In this document: in pieces, positions 25,331 to 33,668 of the stretch
How positions within the stretch are numbered: the stretch's first letter is position 1
Layout of the letters: each line of letters begins with the position of its first letter
DNA from: an uncultured Phascolarctobacterium sp.
Lineage (GTDB): Bacteria; Bacillota; Negativicutes; Acidaminococcales; Acidaminococcaceae
DNA length: 40,214 bases
Direction of reading: 5' to 3'
Assembly: GCA_900552855.1 (NCBI GenBank)
Contig: USBG01000003.1
Span: 1-40,214 of the forward strand
Program-made: the position numbers and the translations under genes
Notes under the pieces: model-generated
The model's input: the letters and a program-made list of their open reading frames with translations, nothing else
Databases searched by the model: none
Told to the model about the DNA's origin: nothing

Positions 25331-25624
25331 TTGAGAAAAAGGGAAAAACGCAGGCATATTAATTGGGTGTCGGTTTTTGGCTGTATAGCATTATTGATTG
25401 GGTCCTATATATTCTTAAAGCAGGAATATGAGATATACCAGATTGAAAAGGCTCAGACTGCTGCTGCACAACGTATAGAGGTATTAGAGCAGGAGCAAAA
25501 GAAACTGACAGATGAAAAGAAAAGATTGGATGATCCTAAATACATTGAAAAGCTGGCCCGGGAAAACTACAACATGGTAGGAAAAAACGAGGTTCCGTTG
25601 TTCATTGTTGAGGAGAAAAAATGA
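25331..25624 (+). CDS. ftsB: Septum formation initiator FtsB/DivIC
   Basis: A 97-residue bitopic membrane protein. It has a very basic cytosolic start (MRKREKRRH), one membrane helix (about 12-30), a coiled coil rich in Gln, Glu and Lys (about 35-70), and the FtsB/DivIC ending 'DPKYIEKLARENYNMVGKNEV'. It joins FtsL and FtsQ/DivIB in the divisome. It starts at TTG 25331 behind the strong RBS AAAGGAGGG. Its position between the yabN/hup genes and yabR matches divIC in Bacillus. A terminator stem overlaps the stop codon. Confidence 0.9.
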   Translation: MRKREKRRHINWVSVFGCIALLIGSYIFLKQEYEIYQIEKAQTAAAQRIEVLEQEQKKLTDEKKRLDDPKYIEKLARENYNMVGKNEVPLFIVEEKK

Positions 25625-25665
25625 GGCAGAGCAGAATTCTACAAATTTTGTTCTGCCTTTATATT
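25624..25665 (+). terminator. Terminator of ftsB
   Basis: A 13-bp stem (25624-25636 with 25646-25658, two G-U pairs; core AGGCAGA/TCTGCCT) with a 9-base loop, followed by TTATATTCTT. The last base of the ftsB stop codon is the first base of the stem. Confidence 0.7.
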
Positions 25666-25703
25666 CTTAAAAATAATTATTATAAAATCTATTAGCTTTC
25701 TTC

Positions 25704-25732
25704 TTGTAGGAATAAAAAAAAGGTGATATACT
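25704..25732 (+). promoter_or_regulatory. Promoter of yabR
   Basis: TTGTAG (25704-25709), 17-bp A-rich spacer, TATACT (25727-25732). The leader to ATG 25774 is about 35 bases and carries the RBS AAGGGGGA. Confidence 0.65.
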
Positions 25733-25773
25733 AAGCTAGTATCAAAGTAATTTTAAGGGGGATTTTTTTCTCG

Positions 25774-26226
25774 ATGGCACTTGAAGTAGGCGCAATTGTC
25801 GAAGGTGAAGTCATTCGTATCACCAATTTTGGTGCGTTTGTCCAATTACCTGAAAATAAGGTTGGACTGATTCACATTTCTGAAGTTTCCAATGTTTATG
25901 TTAAAGATGTTCATGACTTCGTAAAGGAGCATGATAAGGTTAAAGTCAAGGTATTGACTGTTGATGAGCGTGGTAAGATTGGCTTATCCATGAAGCAGGC
26001 AGCTCCTGCTCCCGCACCGCAGCCCAGACCGCAGCGCCCGCAAAATGAAAATCGTGAGCGTCGTGGTAATGGCGGTATGCGTCAACAAATTTCTAAACCT
26101 GCTCCGATTCTTACCTTTGAGGATAAATTGTCCAAGTTTTTGAAGGATAGTGATGACCGTATGTTGGATTTAAAGCGTAATACTGAATCTAAACGTGGCG
26201 GACGCGGAGCTAGACGTGACAGATAA
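25774..26226 (+). CDS. yabR: S1-domain RNA-binding protein, YabR-like
   Basis: A 150-residue protein. Residues 1-75 are one S1 OB-fold domain: VGAIVEGEVIRITNFGAFV, GLIHISEVS and the closing KIGLSMKQA. The tail is disordered-looking: a Pro/Ala/Gln segment, Arg/Gly-rich patches and a basic end (RGGRGARRDR), suited to binding RNA. It is the YabR/polyribonucleotide-domain type found next to divIC in Firmicutes. It has its own promoter and terminator. Confidence 0.88.
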   Translation: MALEVGAIVEGEVIRITNFGAFVQLPENKVGLIHISEVSNVYVKDVHDFVKEHDKVKVKVLTVDERGKIGLSMKQAAPAPAPQPRPQRPQNENRERRGNGGMRQQISKPAPILTFEDKLSKFLKDSDDRMLDLKRNTESKRGGRGARRDR

Positions 26227-26239
26227 CCAAGAGAAACTA

Positions 26240-26277
26240 GAGGACACTTTTTGTGGGTGTCCTCGTTTTCTTATTTT
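26240..26277 (+). terminator. Terminator of yabR
   Basis: Perfect stem GAGGACAC/GTGTCCTC (26240-26247, 26257-26264), loop TTTTTGTGG, followed by GTTTTCTTATTTT. Confidence 0.85.
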
Positions 26278-26302
26278 CTAAGTATGTTTATGAGAGGTGC
26301 TT

Positions 26303-27280
26303 ATGGTTATTCATCCAGCTGTGTTCCGTCTACAGAAGGAATTGAAGGAACATTTGCAGCAAGGCAAGAGCTATGTTATAGCTGTTAGCGGCGGTGCAGA
26401 TTCCCTGGCATTAGCTCATGCTGCTTCTGCTTTAAATGATTTTTGCAGTTTTACTGTATGTCATGTGGAGCATGGCATTAGAGGTCCGGAGGCTTTATCA
26501 GATGCAGCATTGGTGAAGAATTTTTGTAGTGAGCATGGCTTGCCATTTTATTGCTACCATGTAGCTGTACCTCAGGAGGCAAAAAAATTAGGACTTTCTT
26601 TGGAGGATGCTGCTCGCAGCCTGCGCTACGAAGCTCTTAAAAATTTGGCTGGTAAAATTGCCGCTGATGGTATTTTAACGGCACATCATAAGGATGATCA
26701 GGCGGAAACAGTTCTTTTAAAGCTATTACGAGGAGCTGGTCTTGAGGGATTAGCTGCTATAGAACAGGAGCATGATAACATCATCAGGCCTTGGCTAAAC
26801 ATAAGTCGTAATGAGCTAGAGGATTATTGCCATATTAATAACCTAAAGTACTGTATAGATAGTACAAATAGTGATATAAGGTACTCTCGTAATAGAGTAC
26901 GACTAGAGCTTTTACCATATTTAAAGCGTGCCTTTAATCCTAATATTGCTGATACATTGGCGCGTACTGCTGACTTGCTGCAGGAGGATGTTGATTGCCT
27001 TGAACAGCTCACCAAGCAATATTATGAAGAGGTTATAGCTAAAAAAGAAGATGGAATAGTTGTGTTGAAGGCAAGCAGATTGCTTGAGCTTCATAAGGCG
27101 CTTAGAAAAAGGATTTTAAGACAGGCTTATTTTTCTTTAGGTGGAAAGGAGCTTAGCTTTGAACGAACAGAGGCGCTGGAGCTTTTATGCAGGCGCGGTA
27201 CTGGAGGCAAGCTGCTGCAGCTACCCGGAGGGATAAGGGCCTGCTATAAGAATAAGATGCTTACTTTTAGTAAGCTATAA
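26303..27280 (+). CDS. tilS: tRNA(Ile)-lysidine synthase (short form)
   Basis: A 325-residue N-type ATP pyrophosphatase that converts C34 of tRNA-Ile(CAU) to lysidine. The PP-loop SGGADS is at residues 29-34, with HVEHGIRG and TAHHKDDQAET as further family motifs. The protein ends at about 'GGKLLQLPGGIRACY', which closes the middle domain, so the TilS C-terminal domain of Bacillus and E. coli enzymes is missing, as in short TilS such as the Aquifex form. I chose ATG 26303 with GAGAGGTG upstream; the GTG at 26297 lies inside that RBS. It is followed after 31 bases by hpt, as in Bacillus. Confidence 0.93.
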   Translation: MVIHPAVFRLQKELKEHLQQGKSYVIAVSGGADSLALAHAASALNDFCSFTVCHVEHGIRGPEALSDAALVKNFCSEHGLPFYCYHVAVPQEAKKLGLSLEDAARSLRYEALKNLAGKIAADGILTAHHKDDQAETVLLKLLRGAGLEGLAAIEQEHDNIIRPWLNISRNELEDYCHINNLKYCIDSTNSDIRYSRNRVRLELLPYLKRAFNPNIADTLARTADLLQEDVDCLEQLTKQYYEEVIAKKEDGIVVLKASRLLELHKALRKRILRQAYFSLGGKELSFERTEALELLCRRGTGGKLLQLPGGIRACYKNKMLTFSKL

Positions 27281-27311
27281 TTTAAAATGCTATGAAAAGG
27301 AGCAGAAACCC

Positions 27312-27854
27312 ATGAATGAAGACATCAAAAAGGTTCTTTTAACTAAAGAGCAAATTGAAGAACGCATCCAAGAGCTGGGTGCTCAAATTACTAAGGACTA
27401 TGAAGGTAAAGAGGTTGTAGTAGTAATCCTGCTTAAAGGCGCTGCATGGTTTGCAACTGACCTGACCAGAGCCATTAATCTGCCTATCAGAATTGATTTT
27501 ATGGTAGCGTCCTCCTATGGTAATGGTACTACCACCAGTGGTACTGTAAAGGTTAAGCTGGATTTATCTGAGGATATTACAGGTAAGCATGTATTGCTGG
27601 TTGATGATATTATTGATAGTGGCGTAACCTTTGCCGCTATTAGTGATATGCTGCGTCAACATAAGCCTGCTTCTCTGAAAACCATCGCTCTTTGCGACAA
27701 GGCTGAGCGTCGTATTAATGGACTTGACGCTGACTATGTAGGCTTCAACATTCCTGACGAATTCGTTGTTGGCTTTGGCCTTGATTATGCTGGCAACTAT
27801 CGTAATCTGCCCTTTATCGGTGTTCTGAAGCCCTCCGTATATGCAAGAGCTTAA
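27312..27854 (+). CDS. hpt: Hypoxanthine phosphoribosyltransferase
   Basis: A 180-residue purine-salvage enzyme that makes IMP and GMP from hypoxanthine or guanine and PRPP. The PRPP-binding motif VDDIIDSG is at residues 97-104, 'ILLKGAAWFATDL' is the N-terminal loop, and 'DFMVASSYG' the flexible loop. The length is standard. RBS AAAGGAG precedes ATG 27312. It is co-transcribed with tilS, an order conserved in Firmicutes. It is followed by ftsH under a separate promoter. Confidence 0.95.
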   Translation: MNEDIKKVLLTKEQIEERIQELGAQITKDYEGKEVVVVILLKGAAWFATDLTRAINLPIRIDFMVASSYGNGTTTSGTVKVKLDLSEDITGKHVLLVDDIIDSGVTFAAISDMLRQHKPASLKTIALCDKAERRINGLDADYVGFNIPDEFVVGFGLDYAGNYRNLPFIGVLKPSVYARA

Positions 27855-27876
27855 TAGCCTGATTAATAATATATGG

Positions 27877-27905
27877 TTGCTTGATTAGATTAGCTATACT
27901 ATAAT
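27877..27905 (+). promoter_or_regulatory. Promoter of ftsH
   Basis: TTGCTT (27877-27882), 17-bp spacer, perfect TATAAT (27900-27905), 42 bases before the TTG start codon. Confidence 0.7.
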
Positions 27906-27946
27906 TACAGTTATAATGTTTAAATGAGTGGAAGGAGGATACGTGC

Positions 27947-29866
27947 TTGAATAAATTTTTTAAGAACGTGACTTTTTATCTGCTGATTATTATCGTGATG
28001 ATTTGGATGTTTGACCATTACTCTGCAAGCACTCCTAAGGCAAGCGAAATTAGCTATTCCAGCTTTATGAAGCATGTCCAACAGGAAGAGATTAAGCAGG
28101 TAACCATCGTCGATAATGTTATTAGCGGTAAACTTAGTGATGGCAAGGATTTTACTACTATTGCTCCTAATGACAGCAAGCTGGTAGAAAAGCTGGAACA
28201 GAAAAAAGTGGATATTAAAGCAGAGCTTCCCCCGCAGCCGCCTTGGTGGATGGGAATCCTGAGCTCTATTCTGCCCATACTGATTATTGTAGGTTTGTGG
28301 TTCATGCTGATGAATCAGAGTGGTGCAGGCGGCGGTAAGGTTATGAACTTTGGTAAGAGCCGTGCCCGTCGTTATGATGAGGAAAAGCTAAAGATTACCT
28401 TCAAGGATGTTGCTGGTGCTGATGAAGCTAAGCAAGAGCTGGCGGAAGTTGTTGAATTCCTCAAATCTCCTCAAAAGTACAATGAACTTGGTGCTAAGAT
28501 TCCTAAAGGTGTTCTGCTTTATGGACCTCCTGGTACTGGTAAAACCTTGCTGGCGAAGGCTGTTGCTGGTGAAGCAGGCGTACCGTTCTTTAGCATTTCT
28601 GGTTCTGACTTTGTTGAGATGTTTGTAGGTGTAGGTGCGTCCCGTGTTCGTGATTTGTTTGATCAAGCTAAAAAGAGCGCTCCTTGCATTATATTTATCG
28701 ATGAAATTGATGCCGTTGGTCGTCAGCGTGGTGCCGGTCTTGGCGGTGGTCATGATGAGCGTGAGCAAACCTTGAACCAATTACTGGTTGAGATGGATGG
28801 CTTTAGTGCCAACGAAGGCATCATTATGATTGCAGCAACTAACCGTCCTGATATTTTGGACCCAGCACTGCTCCGTCCTGGTCGTTTCGATCGTCAAATT
28901 GTTGTAGATCGTCCTGATATTAAGGGCCGTCAGGAAATCCTAAAGGTACACGTTAAAGGCAAGCCTATGGGCGAGGATGTTGAGCTTGAAGTAATTGCAC
29001 AACGTACTCCTGGCTTTACCGGTGCTGATTTGAGCAATCTTGTTAACGAAGCAGCTCTGTTGACTGCTCGTCGTGACAAGAAGGTAATTAATATGCCTGA
29101 AATGGAAGAAGCTGCTGAGCGTGTAATTATGGGACCTGAACGTAAGAGCCGTGTTATTAGCGATAAGGAAAAACGTCTTACCGCATACCATGAAGGTGGT
29201 CATACTGTTGTAGGCATGCTGCTTGAGCACACTGACCCCGTTCATAAGGTAACCATTATTCCTCGTGGTCGTGCAGGTGGTTATACTTTAAGCCTGCCTA
29301 AGGAGGATAAATATTATGCAACCCGCAGCGAAATGCTTGATGAGCTGAAGGTACTTCTTGGTGGACGTGTAGCCGAAGCTATTGTCTTGAAAGAAATCTC
29401 TAGTGGTGCAAGCAACGACCTGCAGCGTGCAACTGCCTTGGCTCGTCAAATGATTTGCGAGTACGGTATGAGTGAAAACATTGGACCTGTAACCTTTGGT
29501 CATCGTCAGGATCAGGTATTCCTGGGACGTGATATTGCTCGCGATAAGGATTACAGTGAAGAGGTTGCAGCTGAGATTGATAAAGAGGTACGTTCCTTTA
29601 TGGAAAATGCCTATGCTGCTACTGAAAAGCTGTTGCAGGATAATCTGGATACTCTTCATGTTATTGCTCAGGCCTTAATTGAGCGTGAAACTCTGGAAGA
29701 GGATGAAATTTACCAATTGGTGAAATATGGTCATATCCTGACTGAAGAGGAAAAGCAAGCTATGAAGGAGCAATCCGAAACTGCTGCTTCTGAGACTGCA
29801 GAGGATACTATTGCAGTATCAGATGCTGCGCAAGCTCCTCAGGATAATGTTACACCACAACAATAA
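27947..29866 (+). CDS. ftsH: ATP-dependent zinc metalloprotease FtsH
   Basis: A 639-residue membrane AAA+ protease that degrades misfolded membrane and regulatory proteins. It has membrane helix 1 (about 5-22), an external domain, helix 2 (about 103-121), Walker A GPPGTGKT (193-200), Walker B FIDEID, the SRH region with DPALLRPGRFDR, and the zinc site HEGGH (415-419; the common form is HEAGH). The last ~40 residues are a low-complexity acidic tail. It starts at TTG 27947 behind AAGGAGGA with 7-base spacing. The tilS-hpt-ftsH order is conserved. Confidence 0.97.
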   Translation: MNKFFKNVTFYLLIIIVMIWMFDHYSASTPKASEISYSSFMKHVQQEEIKQVTIVDNVISGKLSDGKDFTTIAPNDSKLVEKLEQKKVDIKAELPPQPPWWMGILSSILPILIIVGLWFMLMNQSGAGGGKVMNFGKSRARRYDEEKLKITFKDVAGADEAKQELAEVVEFLKSPQKYNELGAKIPKGVLLYGPPGTGKTLLAKAVAGEAGVPFFSISGSDFVEMFVGVGASRVRDLFDQAKKSAPCIIFIDEIDAVGRQRGAGLGGGHDEREQTLNQLLVEMDGFSANEGIIMIAATNRPDILDPALLRPGRFDRQIVVDRPDIKGRQEILKVHVKGKPMGEDVELEVIAQRTPGFTGADLSNLVNEAALLTARRDKKVINMPEMEEAAERVIMGPERKSRVISDKEKRLTAYHEGGHTVVGMLLEHTDPVHKVTIIPRGRAGGYTLSLPKEDKYYATRSEMLDELKVLLGGRVAEAIVLKEISSGASNDLQRATALARQMICEYGMSENIGPVTFGHRQDQVFLGRDIARDKDYSEEVAAEIDKEVRSFMENAYAATEKLLQDNLDTLHVIAQALIERETLEEDEIYQLVKYGHILTEEEKQAMKEQSETAASETAEDTIAVSDAAQAPQDNVTPQQ

Positions 29867-29880
29867 TTATATAGTTTTTG

Positions 29881-29915
29881 AAAACGTCCGTAGCCTATGG
29901 CTGTGGACGTTTTTT
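29881..29915 (+). terminator. Terminator of ftsH
   Basis: A 13-bp stem (29883-29895 with 29899-29911; core AACGTCC/GGACGTT, two G-U pairs), loop TAT, followed by a run of T. Confidence 0.88.
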
Positions 29916-30015
29916 AAAATTTTAGAATACATAATTGGCTCTAAAAATTTCTTCAAAAAATAGTAAAAAAAATGTAGCATTCTGAGGAGATTTGTAGTAA
30001 AATCTTATAGCAAGC

Positions 30016-30036
30016 TAATACCGCAAGGTGGTATTA
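30016..30036 (+). promoter_or_regulatory. Hairpin in the permease leader
   Basis: TAATACCGC-AAG-GTGGTATTA is a 9-bp stem with one G-U pair, 35 bases before the permease start codon and without a T-tract. It may act in mRNA stability or as a protein-binding dyad; the function is not known. Confidence 0.35.
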
Positions 30037-30071
30037 ATAATTGAGCAAAGAAAGGTTGTGTTATTAAGGCT

Positions 30072-31466
30072 ATGAATGAACCGGAAATGAATAGAAGCTT
30101 GAAAAACAGGCATTTGCAAATGATTTCCCTTGGCGGCATTATTGGCAGCTGTTATTTTTTGGGAGCGGGATACGCGATTGAGCAGGCTGGACCTGCAATT
30201 ATTTTGTCTTACCTTTTTGGTGGTATCATTGTTTTGTGTGTTATGCTTTGTTTAGCAGAGTTGGCGGTGGCTGAACCTATTTCCGGGTCATTTGTCTCTT
30301 ACGCCAAGAAAAATATTTCTTCCACTTGGGCGTGTGGCGTAGGTTGGGCCTATTGGCTGAACTGGATGGCCTATGTTCCTTCAGAAATGATTGCTGCTGG
30401 TATTATAATGAATAATTTTGTACCAGAGGTCAGTCAGCTTTGGTGGGCTATCTTTTTTGGTCTGATTGTAACAATTATCAATCTTTTTGAAGTAGATAAC
30501 TTTGGTGAAAGTGAATTTTGGCTTTCGATGATCAAGGTTGTGGCGTTAGTAGTCTTTTGTATAGTAGCAGGTCTGATTGTTTTGGGCCTTATTGGTGACC
30601 AAGGTTATCTTGGTGCTAGCGTGCTGCTATCACAAGGAGGCTTTGCACCACATGGCTATTGGCCAATTGTGCTGACCATGGTTATTATCCTAGTAAATTT
30701 TCAGGGTACTGAAATCATTGGTTTAGCAGCAGGTGAATGCAAGGATCCTGCTAAGAGTATTCCTATTGCGGTACGTAATGTATCTTGGCGTGTAATTGCG
30801 CTATATATCATTCCTATTACCTTGCTGCTTTCTATTTTACCTTGGAATAAAGCAAGCCTGAATGAAAGTGTTTTTGCAGCTGCTTTGGCGGAATATGGTC
30901 TTGATGGTATGGCATCTGTAATTGCCTTTGTAGTTTTGGTGGCAGGCGTTTCCTGTGCCAATTCTGGTCTGTATGGTGGTGCTCGTGCGTTGCATGCATT
31001 GGCTAATATGGGAATGGCTCCTGCTTTCTTAGGCAAGCTGAATAAAAACGGTATGCCTCAGAATTCTATCATCATCTCTGTATGTGCTTGTTGGCTTGTT
31101 ATTGTAATGTACACCTTTAATCAGGATTCTGCTATTTACACCTATCTGTTGGCTGTATCTGGTTTTACTGGTGCGATGGCTTGGATTTCTATTTGCTGGA
31201 GCCAGTACAATTTTCGCAAACGTTTAATTGCGCAAGGCTTGGAGCATACCCTAAAATATAAGACTCCGTTTTTCCCTTATGTTACCTGCTTTGGTATTTG
31301 GTCACAGATTTTCTGCTTGGCAGTGATTGTGCTGACTCCGGATTTGCGTGAAACCTTATACGCAGGTGTACCAATGCTAGTTCTGCCTATGATTTGGTAT
31401 AAATGGCGTCAGCATCACAATAATAGTAAAATTCCAGTTGCTGTTGCTAGTATTCACAAGCAGTAA
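30072..31466 (+). CDS. Amino-acid permease (APC superfamily)
   Basis: A 464-residue membrane protein with about 12 hydrophobic helices. The start 'RSLKNRHLQMISLGGIIGSCYFLGAG' is the first helix of the amino-acid transporter (AAT) group within APC, like LysP, GabP and YtnA. 'NFQGTEIIGLAAGECKDPAKSIP' is the conserved helix 6 region. It imports an amino acid by proton symport; the substrate cannot be read from the sequence. Start choice is uncertain. ATG 30072 has only AAGG three bases upstream, with GAAAGG further away; ATG 30087 is an alternative. It is a single gene between two terminators. Confidence 0.85.
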   Translation: MNEPEMNRSLKNRHLQMISLGGIIGSCYFLGAGYAIEQAGPAIILSYLFGGIIVLCVMLCLAELAVAEPISGSFVSYAKKNISSTWACGVGWAYWLNWMAYVPSEMIAAGIIMNNFVPEVSQLWWAIFFGLIVTIINLFEVDNFGESEFWLSMIKVVALVVFCIVAGLIVLGLIGDQGYLGASVLLSQGGFAPHGYWPIVLTMVIILVNFQGTEIIGLAAGECKDPAKSIPIAVRNVSWRVIALYIIPITLLLSILPWNKASLNESVFAAALAEYGLDGMASVIAFVVLVAGVSCANSGLYGGARALHALANMGMAPAFLGKLNKNGMPQNSIIISVCACWLVIVMYTFNQDSAIYTYLLAVSGFTGAMAWISICWSQYNFRKRLIAQGLEHTLKYKTPFFPYVTCFGIWSQIFCLAVIVLTPDLRETLYAGVPMLVLPMIWYKWRQHHNNSKIPVAVASIHKQ

Positions 31467-31491
31467 TTTAAATTATATTAGTTTATAAGCA

Positions 31492-31527
31492 AGGTCCTTG
31501 GATTTATCCAAGGACCTCTTTTGTTTT
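31492..31527 (+). terminator. Terminator of the permease gene
   Basis: Perfect 10-bp stem AGGTCCTTGG/CCAAGGACCT (31492-31501, 31508-31517), loop ATTTAT, followed by CTTTTGTTTTT. Confidence 0.9.
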
Positions 31528-31634
31528 TAGTTCTTTGATGTATAGCGGCATTCTGATACGTGTATTGCATAAGACATAAGAATTCAATTTTAATTGGCAT
31601 CGTATTTCTTTTACGATGATGGTTTACTATTATC

Positions 31635-31663
31635 TTGACTTTTAGTTAACCTGGTGTTACTCT
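31635..31663 (+). promoter_or_regulatory. Possible birA promoter with BirA-like half site
   Basis: TTGACT (31635-31640), 17-bp spacer, weak TACTCT (31658-31663). The spacer contains AGTTAACC, which resembles one half of the TTGTTAACC-type BirA operator. No clear inverted partner at the usual distance is visible. A dyad CATCGTA/TACGATG lies upstream at 31598-31618. Confidence 0.3.
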
Positions 31664-31720
31664 CTTCATAGAGAAAAGCTCGCGGTAATTTAGCGGTTGT
31701 TATAGAGTGGAGGTATCTGA

Positions 31721-32719
31721 ATGCGCAAACGTATTTTAGAGTTTTTAAGACAAAATAGACAGGTTCCTATTTCTGGTGAAGAAATTTCCAGACAGCTAGA
31801 GGTGTCACGTACTGCTGTGTGGAAGCATATTCAAACTCTGAAGAGTGAGGGCTATGATATTGAATCCGTGCCTAAACGTGGTTATATTCTACGAGAGGCT
31901 CCGGATAGACTTTTCCCTCAGGAAATCCAATCGCGTTTGCAAACTAAATGGTTAGCACATAATATTTGTTATGAGGACGTGGTGGATTCTAGTAATACTG
32001 TGGCTAAGGCTTTGGCTAATGCAGGCTGTGAGGATGGCCTTCTTGTTGTTGCCGAAGAGCAGGGGGCTGGCAGAGGTCGTTTATCACGTGGCTGGATTTC
32101 TCCTCATGCTAAGGGTATTTGGTTCTCTGTAGTTTTAAAGCCACCCTTTTTGCCTCAGGAGGCATCTAAATGCACGCTTATGGCAGCTGTTGCTGTAGTG
32201 AAGGCTGTAAATGGCATCAAAGGCGTTAATGCTGCTATTAAATGGCCTAACGACATTCTTCTAAACGGTCGTAAGCTGGTAGGTATTCTGACAGAGATGA
32301 ATGCAGAGTTTGGTCATATCAATTACGTTGTCATCGGTATAGGTGTAAATACTAATGCAACCAGCGAAGATTATCCTGATGATGTTAAAGATATTGCTAT
32401 ATCTGTAGCTGACGTAGCTGTAGAACCATTTACTAGAGTACAGCTTTTGGCAGATATTTTGAAAAATATGGAGGACTTATATGAAACCGCCTGCAAGGAC
32501 GGCTTTGAGCCCATTCTCGAAGAGTGGCGTAAGTACTCCTGCACCTTAGGCCAGGAGGTAAAGGTTATTGCTCCTGATGTTACTTATTTTGGTACTGCAG
32601 TTGATATTGATGAGGAAGGTTTACTTGTAGTGCGCAAGGAGGATGGTACCTTAGATAAGGTTGTTGCCGGTGACGTTTCTATTCGTCCAGCTACAGCTAA
32701 AAATGGTGCTTATTCCTAA
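31721..32719 (+). CDS. birA: Bifunctional biotin ligase/repressor BirA
   Basis: A 332-residue protein. Residues 1-60 form a winged helix-turn-helix (ISGEEISRQLEVSRTAVWKHI), so this BirA should also bind DNA. The ligase domain shows GRGRLSR at 117-123, the biotinyl-AMP loop, and KWPND at 174-178. A C-terminal SH3-like domain ends the protein. It attaches biotin to carboxylase or decarboxylase subunits. GGAGG precedes ATG 31721. It is followed by coaX, a common Firmicutes neighbour. Confidence 0.96.
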   Translation: MRKRILEFLRQNRQVPISGEEISRQLEVSRTAVWKHIQTLKSEGYDIESVPKRGYILREAPDRLFPQEIQSRLQTKWLAHNICYEDVVDSSNTVAKALANAGCEDGLLVVAEEQGAGRGRLSRGWISPHAKGIWFSVVLKPPFLPQEASKCTLMAAVAVVKAVNGIKGVNAAIKWPNDILLNGRKLVGILTEMNAEFGHINYVVIGIGVNTNATSEDYPDDVKDIAISVADVAVEPFTRVQLLADILKNMEDLYETACKDGFEPILEEWRKYSCTLGQEVKVIAPDVTYFGTAVDIDEEGLLVVRKEDGTLDKVVAGDVSIRPATAKNGAYS

Positions 32720-32742
32720 TAAATATATTTTGGGTATTTCAC

Positions 32743-32770
32743 TTGCATTATTCGAGCTTTGTGGTAAAAT
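32743..32770 (+). promoter_or_regulatory. Putative promoter of coaX
   Basis: TTGCAT (32743-32748), 16-bp spacer, TAAAAT (32765-32770). A small hairpin CGGAAA/TTTCCG (32799-32816) directly precedes the RBS GAGGAGGA. Confidence 0.5.
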
Positions 32771-32828
32771 ATAAAAGGCTTTACGCCATATATTAAAACG
32801 GAAATCAGGGTTTCCGAGGAGGAACATT

Positions 32829-33605
32829 ATGTTACTTGTTATTGACGTTGGTAATACCAATATCGTTGCTGGTGTATTTGACGATAAGGAAGTGAAGGTT
32901 CATTGGCGTTTTTCCACTGACCGTTCTAAAACTGCTGATGAGTACGGCATCCTTTTACGCAGTATGTTCCAATACAGCGATGTAGAGATGGCTAACATTG
33001 ATTCCATTATCATTTCCAGTGTTGTGCCTCCCGTGCTTATCCCTCTTTGCCATATGTGTGAGAGATATTTTGGATGCAAGCCTATGGTCGTTGGACCTGG
33101 TATCAAAAATGGCATCTTTATCAGATATGATAATCCTAAAGAGGTTGGTGCTGACCGTATTGTTAATGCAGTTGCTGCATTGCACAAATATAGTCATTTG
33201 AATCGTCCGATGATTATTCTTGACTTTGGTACTGCTAATACATTCTGTGCGCTGCTGCCTAATGGCGAATATCTTGGCGGTGCTATAGCTCCTGGTATTG
33301 GTATTTCTACTGAGGCTTTGTTCCAACGTGCAGCTAAGCTGCCTCGTATTGAGCTGATTAAGCCTAAAAATGTAATTTGCCGTAATACTGTTGCATCCAT
33401 GCAAGCTGGCGTTATTTATGGCGCTGTAGGTCAAATGGAGGGTATTATTAACCACATGAAGAAGGAGCTTGGTGGCGATGCTTACGTAATTGCTACTGGT
33501 GGCTTTGCTAATACCATGGCTGCTGAGAGCGATTCTATTGATGTAGTGGATCCGTTCCTGACTTTAGATGGTCTGCGCATTTTATACGAAAAGAATGCAA
33601 AATAA
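32829..33605 (+). CDS. coaX: Type III pantothenate kinase
   Basis: A 258-residue ASKHA-fold kinase that phosphorylates pantothenate in the first step of coenzyme A synthesis. DVGNTN at residues 6-11 is the phosphate-binding loop, GADRIVNA begins at 107, and DFGTANTF begins at 132, all type III hallmarks. The length is standard. Its place between birA and dusB is common in Firmicutes. Confidence 0.97.
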   Translation: MLLVIDVGNTNIVAGVFDDKEVKVHWRFSTDRSKTADEYGILLRSMFQYSDVEMANIDSIIISSVVPPVLIPLCHMCERYFGCKPMVVGPGIKNGIFIRYDNPKEVGADRIVNAVAALHKYSHLNRPMIILDFGTANTFCALLPNGEYLGGAIAPGIGISTEALFQRAAKLPRIELIKPKNVICRNTVASMQAGVIYGAVGQMEGIINHMKKELGGDAYVIATGGFANTMAAESDSIDVVDPFLTLDGLRILYEKNAK

Positions 33606-33622
33606 ACATGAATTTTAAGAAT

Positions 33623-33645
33623 GCCCGCTTCGGCGGGCGTTTTTT
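33623..33645 (+). terminator. Terminator of coaX
   Basis: GCCCGC-TTCG-GCGGGC (33623-33638) with a stable tetraloop, then GTTTTTT. Very strong. The dusB start follows 24 bases later. Confidence 0.92.
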
Positions 33646-33668
33646 GTCATTTATAGAAAGAGAGACTT

